Shown here one piece after another: positions 1-5,664 of a DNA stretch of 11,050 bases. The DNA is taken from NCBI GenBank assembly GCA_903912585.1, contig CAIWHY010000362.1, positions 1-11,050 on the forward strand, written 5' to 3'. The stretch's first letter is position 1. Each line of letters opens with the position of its first letter. The position numbers and the translations under genes are program-made. The notes under the pieces are model-generated. The model had not been told where the DNA came from, did no database searches, and worked only from the letters and a program-made list of their open reading frames with translations. This DNA comes from an uncultured Thermoleophilia bacterium (lineage in GTDB: Bacteria; Actinomycetota; Thermoleophilia; UBA2241).

Positions 1-480
1 GACGCGGCCGGCGGCGGCACGCTCCTCGTCCGCCGGCAAGAGGTCCGTGTCGTAGTTGTAGCCGTCCGCGGGCGGCTCGCTCCCGCCGAAGGCGCCGCCG
101 CTGAAGATCAGGTTGGTCACCCAGAGGGTGACGCAGTCGAGGAGGAAGACCGGCGCGGCGGCGGAGCCGGGGAGCGCGGCGGCGGGGCCGGGGCCCGCGC
201 CGTCCGCGGCCGCCGACGCCGAAGCGCGCACGGCGGCTGGCACCTCGACGGGGCACTCGATCGTCGTCCAGGAGGCGGGTCGCGAGGACTGGTGCGCCGC
301 GACGCGCTGGGCCATCTCCGGGTCGTGCGTCTCGGACGTGGCGAGGTACGTGACGCGGCGGCCGCCGGGCTCGGCGAGCTGGGCCGCGAGCCGCTCGGCA
401 AAGGTGCTCTTGCCGCTGCGGGCGCCGCCGGTGACGAGAATGAGCCGGTCGCCCTCCGACCGGTCGTGAGGTGTGTCCAC
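1..480 (-). CDS. cobU: Adenosylcobinamide kinase / adenosylcobinamide-phosphate guanylyltransferase, 3' end outside window
   Basis: CobU phosphorylates adenosylcobinamide and then transfers GMP to it, giving AdoCbi-GDP for nucleotide loop assembly of cobalamin. It is a cytoplasmic enzyme. The first 160 residues are visible. They show the P-loop GGARSGKS (residues 18-25), the switch-like YLATSETHDPEM (45-56), the block AAHQSSRPASWTTIE (61-75) holding His63, which aligns with the guanylylated histidine region of the family, and the strand motif FLLDCVTLWVTNL (112-124). The start is GTG at 478-480, preceded by the Shine-Dalgarno GGGAGGG at 486-492; there is no better in-frame start. An Ala/Gly/Pro-rich stretch at residues 86-109 looks like a low-complexity insertion between two conserved blocks. 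The gene lies 31 bases after a cobalamin riboswitch, which independently supports a B12 role. The C-terminus is cut by the window edge. Confidence 0.95.
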   Translation of the reverse strand, partial: MDTPHDRSEGDRLILVTGGARSGKSTFAERLAAQLAEPGGRRVTYLATSETHDPEMAQRVAAHQSSRPASWTTIECPVEVPAAVRASASAAADGAGPGPAAALPGSAAAPVFLLDCVTLWVTNLIFSGGAFGGSEPPADGYNYDTDLLPADEERAAAGRV

Positions 481-511
481 CGCTGCCCTCCCTCGAGGCG
501 TTGTCGCAGTG

Positions 512-660
512 ATCCCTCTGCCGCGGTGTCCTGGCTCGCGCTTCGTCCTACCGGCCGCGCCTTCCCACCCGTGGGCAGTGGCTCCGTTGCGGCTTTCGTC
601 GGCGCCTACAGTTGCGGGGCAGCGCCGGCCTTGCACCGGCTTCCCAGCAGCTGAGGGATG
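512..660 (-). promoter_or_regulatory. Cobalamin riboswitch upstream of cobU
   Basis: Read on the minus strand, the element carries the conserved landmarks of the cobalamin (AdoCbl) aptamer in order: GGGAAGCCGGTG near 634-645, CCCCGCAACTGTAGGCG (602-618), the B12-box GCCACTG (576-582), GGGAAGGCGC and the closing GAGCCAGGACACC near 524-536. The ends can be paired by a perfect 7-bp outer stem, ATCCCTC (653-659) with GAGGGAT (512-518). Only 31 bases separate the aptamer from the cobU GTG, and no U-tract terminator is visible between them. Control is therefore probably at ribosome binding, unlike the second riboswitch in this window. Binding of cobalamin is expected to lower CobU synthesis, as for the family. 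Confidence 0.93.
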
Positions 661-667
661 CCCGGCA

Positions 668-697
668 AGGCTACAGCCGCGCCGCTGCGGGCGTCAA
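668..697 (-). promoter_or_regulatory. Sigma-70-type promoter for the cobU riboswitch transcript
   Basis: On the minus strand a -35 box TTGACG (692-697) and a -10 box TAGCCT (668-673) are separated by 18 bases. The predicted start, about 7 bases further on, falls at about 660-662, exactly at the first base of the outer stem of the cobalamin aptamer. This agreement is the main support. The same TTGAC-N18-TAGCxT layout precedes the second riboswitch. Confidence 0.6.
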
Positions 698-871
698 ACG
701 AGCGCGCGGGCACGGGAGGGAGCTGAGAAACGAGCGCACTCGGCGCGCCCGCCTCGGTATCTCGCGGGAGACAAAGCGCGTCAGTGCATGTCTGGGGGCG
801 TAGAGGCAGCCGCTGCGCCGCACAGCGGCTTCGTGATAAACGGCCTCCGTCGCGAGCGGGTCCCTGAGTTG
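698..871. other. Non-coding stretch of unknown origin between IS remnant and riboswitch promoter
   Basis: No convincing gene is seen on either strand. The stretch continues in frame from the istA start codons of the neighbouring IS remnant, but the encoded residues no longer resemble IstA, so it is likely decayed or foreign sequence joined to it. A perfect 7-bp hairpin, GCCGCTG at 809-815 with CAGCGGC at 823-829, lies inside; it lacks a U-tract and its role is unknown. Confidence 0.4.
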
Positions 872-1005
872 GTCTTCCTCAGTCAGCACGCCCTCTTCCT
901 CAAGTCACGCCGGGACTCGCGATCGACTTGACCCGCTTCCAGCGTTGTCGGGCATGGGCGACGCCCCGGCAGAGTGGAGTTGGAGTTGACCCGCTTTCGT
1001 GGACA
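872..1005 (-). mobile_element. IS21-family insertion sequence end remnant with istA start codons
   Basis: On the minus strand a terminus TGTCCACGAAAGCGGGTCAA (986-1005) starts with the TGT typical of IS21-family ends. A second copy of its core, TGGAAGCGGGTCAA (928-941), follows about 58 bases inside, matching the multiple terminal repeats of this family. About 115 bases in from the end, a GTG (887-889) with the ribosome site GAGGAAGAGGG opens a frame beginning MLTEED, which resembles the start of IstA transposases. After about six codons the similarity is lost. No other part of istA, no istB and no opposite end are visible, so this is a solo end left by deletion. The family assignment rests on pattern memory and needs a database comparison. 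Confidence 0.5.
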
Positions 1006-1244
1006 CCTGAGCATTGGGGGCGTTCGCCCTCAAGATGGGAGTCCGCAGGTCATCGAGCAGACCGAAGCAGGCGTCGGCGAGTTCGTGCGGTTCCATAGGT
1101 GCGAACTCGACGAGCAGGTCGACGTCACTCTCCCGGGCGGAAGTCGTCGCGCAGCGCCGAGCCGAAAGCGTCAAGCCGGCTCACGCCGAAGCGCGCGCAC
1201 AGCGTGGCGATGGCTTGCTGCTTGTCGTGCAAGACGCGGACCAT
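1006..1244 (-). pseudogene. MNT-type nucleotidyltransferase (MntA-like antitoxin family), frameshifted and 3'-truncated
   Basis: The frame from ATG 1242-1244 encodes LCARFGVSRLDAFGSALRDDF, the GS(x)n core of minimal nucleotidyltransferases, and stops at TGA 1125-1127 after 39 residues. The adjacent minus frame continues without a gap as SDVDLLVEFAPMEPHELADACFGLLDDL, the DxD and following helix of the same family. Removing one G from the CCGGGAGAGTGA run restores ...RPESDVDLL..., so a one-base insertion broke the gene, unless it is a sequencing error. The usual C-terminal part is missing: similarity ends near 1020-1006, where the IS21-type end begins. A ribosome site GGGGGAG precedes the ATG, and a -10-like TAGCAT lies at 1262-1267. 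Such genes often pair with a HEPN toxin; none is visible here. Confidence 0.75.
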
Positions 1245-1429
1245 GGAAGGAGCTCCCCCACATGCTACCCGGGAGCGGCGCGGCTGACCACAGTGGACGA
1301 TCGCGAACGGCCGCCTGAAGTCAGCCTGAATGGGATTCTGCAGTCTGCACTTCAGCGCAGTTGCCAGCGTCCGCCCGAGACCATGGCACCCAGCCGGGCC
1401 GGGAGCATGCAAAGGTCACATACGCGCGG
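1245..1429. other. Intergenic stretch after the ABC ATPase with an inverted repeat
   Basis: No gene is supported here. A perfect 7-bp inverted repeat, CTGAAGT (1315-1321) and ACTTCAG (1349-1355), with a 27-base loop lies about 75 bases after the ATPase stop. It has no U-tract, so a terminator role is only possible, not shown. TAGCAT on the minus strand at 1262-1267 could be the -10 box of the decayed nucleotidyltransferase gene; no good -35 box accompanies it. Confidence 0.4.
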
Positions 1430-2458
1430 TCAGGCTGGGACGGCGGCCGCGGCCGCGGCGGACAGGTGTCTGTGGAGGTCAGTGACGGCGCGCTCGAGAG
1501 TGACGGCCGCCGATGCCGATGAGCCGGCAACCGGCTGCGCCGGCAGAGCCGGGTACGGCAGAGGACCGGCGGCCGGCTGGTGCGGACCCGCGGCGGCAAG
1601 GTCGCGCCGCTCGGCGGTGCTGAGCTCGACCCGCGTCGCGTGCTCGAGCCGCGCGGGCCGGCCGGCGAGGACCGCGACCTGGTCGCAGAGCAGCGCCGCC
1701 TCGCGCACGTCGTGAGTCACCAGGACCCAGGTTGCCGGATGCGCCTCCATCACGTCGAGGAGCCACCGCTGCATCTCCGCGCGAGTCAGTGTGTCGAGGC
1801 TGCCGATGGGCTCGTCGAGCAGGCCGAGCCCACGCCCGAGCATCAACGTGCGCGCGAGGGCGACGCGCTGCCGCATCCCGCCCGAGAGGCGGCCCGGCAG
1901 TTCGTCGAGGACGTCGCCGAGACCGAACTCCTGAAGGATGCCGCGAGCTTTCGCCTCTCGCGCTGTGCGGCCCCGGCGACCGGCGCTCAGGCGACGGCGT
2001 CCGCCGCTCGCGCCACCCGCCCCCCCTCTGTGCGCGTCCCCGGCCCCGTCACCGCCCGCATCCCCGACCCCGCGCGCGACCGCGTCCCCGAGCGCGCGCG
2101 CGACCGAGGCGGCGAACACCGTGTTGCCGAGCACCGTCTTCCACGGGAGCAGCAGGTCGTCCTGGAACATGTAGGCCGCCCGGCCGGAGCCGGCGTCGGC
2201 GCGACCGTCGATCTCGGCAGCGCCGGCGCTCGGCGCCAGCAGGCCGGCGAGGACGTGCAGGAGCGTGCTCTTGCCGCTGCCGCTGGCGCCGACCACGGCA
2301 AGCCGCTCGCCCGGCGCCAGCTCGAGGTCGACGCCTGACAGCACTGGGCTTTCGCCGTTCGGCTGTGGGTACGCGGCGCCGAGGCCACGCAGCGACACGC
2401 GAGCGGACGCGCTCGTCGGACCGGCAGACGCGCTCCCCTGGCGGGCAGGCGCGCTCAC
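1430..2458 (-). CDS. ABC transporter ATP-binding protein (SsuB/TauB/ThiZ-like)
   Basis: This is the cytoplasmic ATPase that powers the importer formed with the two preceding genes. In its 342 residues it has Walker A GASGSGKST (57-65), the Q-loop MFQDD (98-102), signature LSGGMRQRVALAR (191-203), Walker B LGLLDEP (211-217), D-loop SLD (220-222) and the switch His249 in VTHD. The start is GTG 2456-2458, overlapping the stop of the binding-protein gene as GTGA; no clear Shine-Dalgarno is present, which suggests translational coupling. About 40 residues rich in Gly, Ala, Asp and Arg (128-168) are inserted between the Q-loop helix and the signature helix, where family members normally have a short linker. 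The C-terminal tail after residue 285 is Ala/Pro-rich and not conserved. The closest families are the nitrate/taurine/sulfonate and pyrimidine-precursor importers. Confidence 0.9.
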   Translation of the reverse strand: MSAPARQGSASAGPTSASARVSLRGLGAAYPQPNGESPVLSGVDLELAPGERLAVVGASGSGKSTLLHVLAGLLAPSAGAAEIDGRADAGSGRAAYMFQDDLLLPWKTVLGNTVFAASVARALGDAVARGVGDAGGDGAGDAHRGGAGGASGGRRRLSAGRRGRTAREAKARGILQEFGLGDVLDELPGRLSGGMRQRVALARTLMLGRGLGLLDEPIGSLDTLTRAEMQRWLLDVMEAHPATWVLVTHDVREAALLCDQVAVLAGRPARLEHATRVELSTAERRDLAAAGPHQPAAGPLPYPALPAQPVAGSSASAAVTLERAVTDLHRHLSAAAAAAVPA

Positions 2459-3576
2459 GGCGCCGGCAAGTACTGGTTCGTCATCACGCCGGCCGCGTCG
2501 ACCTGCTTCGTCAGGACGCCCGCTTTGGTGAGCCACTGGTCGAGTGCGGTCCAGCTCGCCGGATCCTGCCAGCCCGCCGGGTGCACACCGGCCACCGCCA
2601 TCGACGGCAGCGCCGCCTTCCACTGCGCCAGCAGCAGGTCCTTCTTCAGCTCGGGGTGGCGGGCCACGTAGAGGTCGACCGCCTCCTGCGGGTGCGCCGC
2701 CGCGTAGGCCAGGCCCTGCAGAGTGGCCCGCACAAAGGCCCGCACCGTCGCCGGATGGGACTTCGCGAACCCCTGATCGCTGATCAGCGCGAGGAAGGAG
2801 TAGTCGGGCGTGCCCCAGTCGCGGAAGTCGAGGTAGCTGAGCTTGCCGGCCTGGGCCTCGGCCTGCACCAGTTCCCCAAACTTGGTGACCGCGACGGCGC
2901 GGAACTTGCCGGCGAGCAGCGGCGCCACGAGGTCGAAACCGGGGTCGATGACGTGCACCGACCCCGACGGCACGCCGCAGGCCTTGAGCATGGAGTCGAA
3001 CGACGCCCGCGTTGACGGGATCAGTGGGACGCCGGCGACCTGACCCGCAAGGTCCCTGGGCGAGCTCGCGGAGGCGCCGGGGGCGAAGGCCATGCCGACG
3101 GGGGCGTGGCTCATGAGGGCGCCGATGGAGACGAGCGGCGCCCCCTCTGCCACGCCCATCAGCGTGTCCGGCGCGTAGTACAGGCCGAACTGCGCCTTGC
3201 CGGTGGCGACGAACTTGACCACGTCCGTGGCGCCGGCCGGCACGATCTGCTTCACGGTGAGGCCGTTCTGCGCGTAGTAGCCCTTGGCCTGGGCGACGTC
3301 GATCGGGATGTCGAGCACCCACGGCACCCAGTCCATGATCAGCGTGACTTCGCCGACCTCGGGACGGGCGGCGGCGAACGCGGCGGCGGATGGGGAGCCG
3401 GACGCGGCGGACGCCCGGCCCGAGCTCCCGCAGGCTCCCGCCGCAAGCGCTGCCACCGCCAGGAGCAGGACCAGCCCCGCCCCCAACCAGGCGCCGCGTC
3501 GCCGCAGGCGGCTTCGCCCCGCGTCTCCGCTCGCCACCGTGCGGGCAGCGGTCGTGCCGGTCGTCTTCTTCTTCAT
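2455..3576 (-). CDS. ABC transporter substrate-binding lipoprotein, NMT1/THI5-like (ThiY-like)
   Basis: This is a 373-residue extracytoplasmic ligand-binding protein. The N-terminus has a basic region (MKKK, RSRLRRRG), a hydrophobic segment (residues 30-47) and a probable lipobox AAGAC with Cys49, then a Ser/Ala-rich linker. The mature domain starts with VTLIMDWVPWVLDIP (78-92), the position of the LDWxPN motif of THI5-like proteins, followed by VAQAKGYYAQNGL (94-106), AQFGLYYAPDTLMGVAEGAPLVSIGAL (a ThiY-like block, 128-154) and DYSFLALISDQGFAKSHPATVRAFVRA further on. The THI5 synthase cysteine motif is absent, so it is a binder and not an HMP-P synthase. The start ATG overlaps the permease stop as ATGA, with AAAGGA upstream. 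Homology alone would suggest a thiamine-pyrimidine precursor. The cobalamin riboswitch ahead of the operon argues for a ligand linked to cobalamin, such as a lower-ligand base or another precursor. This substrate idea is inference. Confidence 0.9.
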   Translation of the reverse strand: MKKKTTGTTAARTVASGDAGRSRLRRRGAWLGAGLVLLLAVAALAAGACGSSGRASAASGSPSAAAFAAARPEVGEVTLIMDWVPWVLDIPIDVAQAKGYYAQNGLTVKQIVPAGATDVVKFVATGKAQFGLYYAPDTLMGVAEGAPLVSIGALMSHAPVGMAFAPGASASSPRDLAGQVAGVPLIPSTRASFDSMLKACGVPSGSVHVIDPGFDLVAPLLAGKFRAVAVTKFGELVQAEAQAGKLSYLDFRDWGTPDYSFLALISDQGFAKSHPATVRAFVRATLQGLAYAAAHPQEAVDLYVARHPELKKDLLLAQWKAALPSMAVAGVHPAGWQDPASWTALDQWLTKAGVLTKQVDAAGVMTNQYLPAP

Positions 3577-4391
3577 GTCGTTCCTTTCGTGGTGCGGAGC
3601 CGATCGTTCTGTCGCGCCGGATGCCAGCGGACGAGGCGCCGCTGCAACAGGATCACGCCGCCGTACGCGGCGAGGCCCATGAAGGTGATGAGCAGGACCG
3701 CCGCAAACGCCTGGGCGGTGGCCAGCTGGGCATTCGCGCTCAGCACGAGGTAGCCGAGCCCCCGGTCGGCGCCGGTCCACTCGGCGACCACGGCGCCCAC
3801 GAGGCTGAGCGTGGCGCCCGTGCGCAGGCCGGCGGTCAGATAGGGGGCGGCGCCGGGGAAGCGCACGCGCCAGAACACGTCCCAGCGGCTCGCGCCGACG
3901 GAGCGCAGCAACGCGAGCAGCTGCGGGTCCGTGCCCCGCAGGCCCTCGAGCGACGTGACCGCCATCGGGAAGAAGGCGATGAGCGCGCAGACGATCACGC
4001 GCGGCAGGGCGCCGTAGCCCAGCCACAGCACGAGCAGGGGCGCCAGTGCGATCACGGGGACGGTCTGCGAGGCGACGACGAGCGGGCTGAGCACGCGGTC
4101 GAGGAGGCGCGAGTGCAGTGCGGCGGCGGCGAAGGCGATGGCTGCCGTCGCGCCGAGGGCGAGCCCGGCGGCGGCCTCGTACAGCGTCACGAGCGCGTTC
4201 CGCGCGAAGAGCCCCGGCTGGTGGAGCAGCTCGGAGAGCACGGCCGAAGGCGGCGGGAACACGTAGGGCGCAACGTGGGTGACGCGCACGATCAGCTCGG
4301 CCGCCAGGGTGATGGCGGCGACGACGGCCAGGGTGATCGCCACGCGGCGCGTTGCCGGCCTCTCCGCGCCCCGCTCCGCCTTTGCCCGCAT
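3573..4391 (-). CDS. ABC transporter permease (SsuC/TauC/ThiX-like, BPD transport family)
   Basis: This is the membrane subunit of a type I importer, 272 residues. Hydrophobic segments are seen at about residues 17-35, 66-91, 100-125, 131-147, 191-205 and 228-249, consistent with six spans. The cytoplasmic EAA-type loop that docks the ATPase is LRSVGASRWDVFWRVRFPGAAP (about 162-183). The segment FPPPSAVLSEL (45-55) is typical of the SsuC/TauC/ThiX permeases. The start chosen is ATG 4389-4391, with AAAGGCGG a few bases upstream. An in-frame TTG further upstream lies inside the terminator U-tract and is unlikely. It is the first gene after the riboswitch and terminator and overlaps the binding-protein gene by four bases. 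It shares its likely substrate with the next two genes. Confidence 0.92.
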   Translation of the reverse strand: MRAKAERGAERPATRRVAITLAVVAAITLAAELIVRVTHVAPYVFPPPSAVLSELLHQPGLFARNALVTLYEAAAGLALGATAAIAFAAAALHSRLLDRVLSPLVVASQTVPVIALAPLLVLWLGYGALPRVIVCALIAFFPMAVTSLEGLRGTDPQLLALLRSVGASRWDVFWRVRFPGAAPYLTAGLRTGATLSLVGAVVAEWTGADRGLGYLVLSANAQLATAQAFAAVLLITFMGLAAYGGVILLQRRLVRWHPARQNDRLRTTKGTT

Positions 4392-4411
4392 CACGCCGCC
4401 TTTCGCACTCG

Positions 4412-4453
4412 AAAACGACAAAAGCCCGGGCCGTCACTTCGTCGGGCCCGGGC
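4412..4453 (-). terminator. Rho-independent terminator in the riboswitch leader of the ABC importer
   Basis: On the minus strand a perfect 9-bp GC stem, GCCCGGGCC (4445-4453) with GGCCCGGGC (4424-4432), has a 12-base loop. It is followed by TTTT, GTCG and TTTT (4412-4423). It lies after the cobalamin aptamer and just before the permease start, so it is probably the expression platform: with cobalamin bound, transcription would stop here. The competing antiterminator was not identified by eye. Confidence 0.85.
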
Positions 4454-4519
4454 CCCCCGTATTCGAGGCCACGGCATGCGCCGCCGCCGTCCCGTTCACC
4501 ACGCAGGACGTCAACAGCG

Positions 4520-4682
4520 CGCTTGACGGCAGGTCTTCTGGCTCCCGGATCGTCCTCCGGCCGCGCCTTCCCGTCAGCGAGCTGACAGTGGCTTCTGGCG
4601 GCCTTTGTCCCCGGTCACAGCGGCGGGTCCGCGCCGGGGTCTCACCGGCTTCCCTTCAAGCCCTCGCGGGCACCTTCAAGCG
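4520..4682 (-). promoter_or_regulatory. Cobalamin riboswitch controlling the ABC importer operon
   Basis: The minus strand shows the aptamer landmarks in order: GGTGCCCGCGAGGGC, GGGAAGCCGGTGAGACCCCGGC, GGACCCGCCGCTGTGACC, the B12-box GCCACTG, GGGAAGGCGCGGCC and the closing GAGCCAGAAGACCTGCC. The ends pair as CGCTTGA (4676-4682) with TCAAGCG (4520-4526), reinforced by AGGT with ACCT (4531-4534). The match to the family consensus is better than for the cobU copy. About 65 bases of linker and then a terminator follow. The element therefore probably represses the importer by transcription termination when cobalamin is plentiful. Confidence 0.96.
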
Positions 4683-4688
4683 AGGCGG

Positions 4689-4718
4689 ATGCTAGACCAG
4701 CAGCGCGGGGCGGGTCAA
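4689..4718 (-). promoter_or_regulatory. Sigma-70-type promoter for the riboswitch-ABC importer operon
   Basis: TTGACC (4713-4718) and TAGCAT (4689-4694) on the minus strand are 18 bases apart. The predicted start near 4682 coincides with the first base of the outer stem of the cobalamin aptamer. The spacing and -10 form match the promoter in front of the cobU riboswitch. Confidence 0.65.
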
Positions 4719-4736
4719 GCCGGGCCTGCGACAGAG

Positions 4737-4788
4737 GATGGGAAGCAGCGAGAGGCGGCGCTCGTCGAGCGCCACCTCTTCTCCCATC
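4737..4788 (-). terminator. Long imperfect hairpin after hisK, possible his operon terminator
   Basis: An 11-bp stem (one G-U pair) is formed by GAGGTGGCGCT and AGCGCCGCCTC around a CGACG loop (4752-4778). It can be extended by GATGGGA with TCCCATC (4737-4743 with 4782-4788) across unpaired bulges. It lies 50 bases after the hisK stop and before the next promoter, where a terminator is expected. No U-tract follows, so the intrinsic terminator function is uncertain. A 31-codon frame (4692-4787) runs through the same bases; see the rejected list. Confidence 0.45.
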
Positions 4789-4838
4789 GCACGCTCCTCG
4801 TTTCGCGCCGAGGAGAGCTTCGCCGGCGAACCGAAGAG

Positions 4839-5663
4839 CTAGCCGAGCGGTTCTCCGCTGGCGGTGCGGGGGAACGGCTGCGGACTCCGGTCCGACAGTC
4901 GCAGCCAAGACTCGTAGCCGGCCGCCCGAGCCCAGGCTTCAGCCTCTGCGAAGCGTGCGCCCACGTCTGCGGCGCAGTGGGCGTCGGAGCCGAGCACGAT
5001 CGCTATGTTCGCCGCCCCGGCGCGCCTCAGGAGGTTGTGAGAGGGGTAGATCTCGCCCACGGGATGGCGGGCGAGCCCCGAGGTATTGACCTCGATCGCC
5101 ATGCCGGCGGCCGCGATCGCTGCCAGCGCGTCGTCCTCGAGGTGCCCCATCTCCTCTGACGGGTGGAGGTCCCATTTCTTGGGCAGGTCGAGGTGGGCGA
5201 CCGCATCGAAGGCGCCGCTCCGCACAGCCTCGGTCAGCGTTTCGTAGTAGCGCCGCCACACACGGTCGACGTCCTGCCAGCCGGCGGCGCGCAGGAAGCG
5301 CGCCTCGTCGATGCTGAATCCGTCGACGAAGTGGACCGCGCAGAGGACGTAGTCGAAGGGGTGGGCGGCGAGGGCGGCGAGCGTCTCAGCCGCGGACTCC
5401 GGGACGTAGTCGGCCTCGATGCCGCAGAGCACGCGCAGTTCCGGATGGCGCGCCGCGCAGGCGCGCACCGCCGCCCCGTACTCCTCCAGCCGGCGAGCGC
5501 TGCAGCACCCTTCGTCCGCGAGCGCGGCGGGAGTGAGGTGCTCCGCGAAGCCGAGCTCGGACAGGCCCGACTCAAGGGCGCGTTCGCAGTACGCGTCCAG
5601 TTCGTCCGCGCCATCGGAGAAGCGGCTGTGGACGTGATAGTCGCCGGAGCGCGCGCCGGTCAT
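4839..5663 (-). CDS. hisK: Histidinol-phosphate phosphatase, PHP family (HisK/HisJ)
   Basis: The enzyme hydrolyses L-histidinol phosphate to histidinol, the eighth step of histidine synthesis, in the cytoplasm. This is the Bacillus-type PHP-fold enzyme, unrelated to the HAD phosphatase domain of the bifunctional E. coli HisB. In its 274 residues it shows DYHVHSRFSDGA (8-19, metal ligands His10 and His12), FAEHLTP (His42), CGIEADYVP (Glu83), CAVHFVDGF (His111), VAHLDLPKKW (His157), EVNTSGL (191-197) and GSDAHC (Asp227, His229). Together these make the complete trinuclear metal site of the family. The ATG is one base after the stop of the aminotransferase gene, so the two are surely co-transcribed. 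Its presence fits a hisB that encodes only the dehydratase. It is the last gene of the his operon here. Confidence 0.93.
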   Translation of the reverse strand: MTGARSGDYHVHSRFSDGADELDAYCERALESGLSELGFAEHLTPAALADEGCCSARRLEEYGAAVRACAARHPELRVLCGIEADYVPESAAETLAALAAHPFDYVLCAVHFVDGFSIDEARFLRAAGWQDVDRVWRRYYETLTEAVRSGAFDAVAHLDLPKKWDLHPSEEMGHLEDDALAAIAAAGMAIEVNTSGLARHPVGEIYPSHNLLRRAGAANIAIVLGSDAHCAADVGARFAEAEAWARAAGYESWLRLSDRSPQPFPRTASGEPLG

Positions 5664-5664
5664 C

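Noticed and set aside
1430..3322. Single 630-residue protein on the minus strand with the ATPase as its C-terminal part
   Set aside because: The upstream part is an out-of-frame reading of the binding-protein gene, rich in Arg, Gly and Pro. The ATPase begins at the GTGA overlap.
3573..4421. Longer permease starting at TTG 4419-4421
   Set aside because: The TTG is in the terminator U-tract; ATG 4389-4391 has AAAGGCGG at a proper distance.
3390..4526. Long plus-strand open frames (also 1732-3015 and 5962-6948)
   Set aside because: They are antisense shadows of GC-rich minus-strand genes, with Arg/Gly/His-rich composition and no family motifs. No plus-strand gene is supported anywhere.
4412..4682. 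TPP riboswitch in front of the ThiY-like importer
   Set aside because: The conserved CUGAGA and ACCUGAUC-type TPP motifs are absent, while the B12-box and the other cobalamin aptamer landmarks are clear.
4692..4787. 31-codon frame starting ATG 4785-4787 (MGEEVALDERRLSLLPIL...) with GAGGAG upstream, minus strand
   Set aside because: It runs through a strong hairpin and through the promoter -35 and -10 boxes of the next operon, ends in the -10 box, and matches no family known to me. The good ribosome site keeps it possible but not supported.
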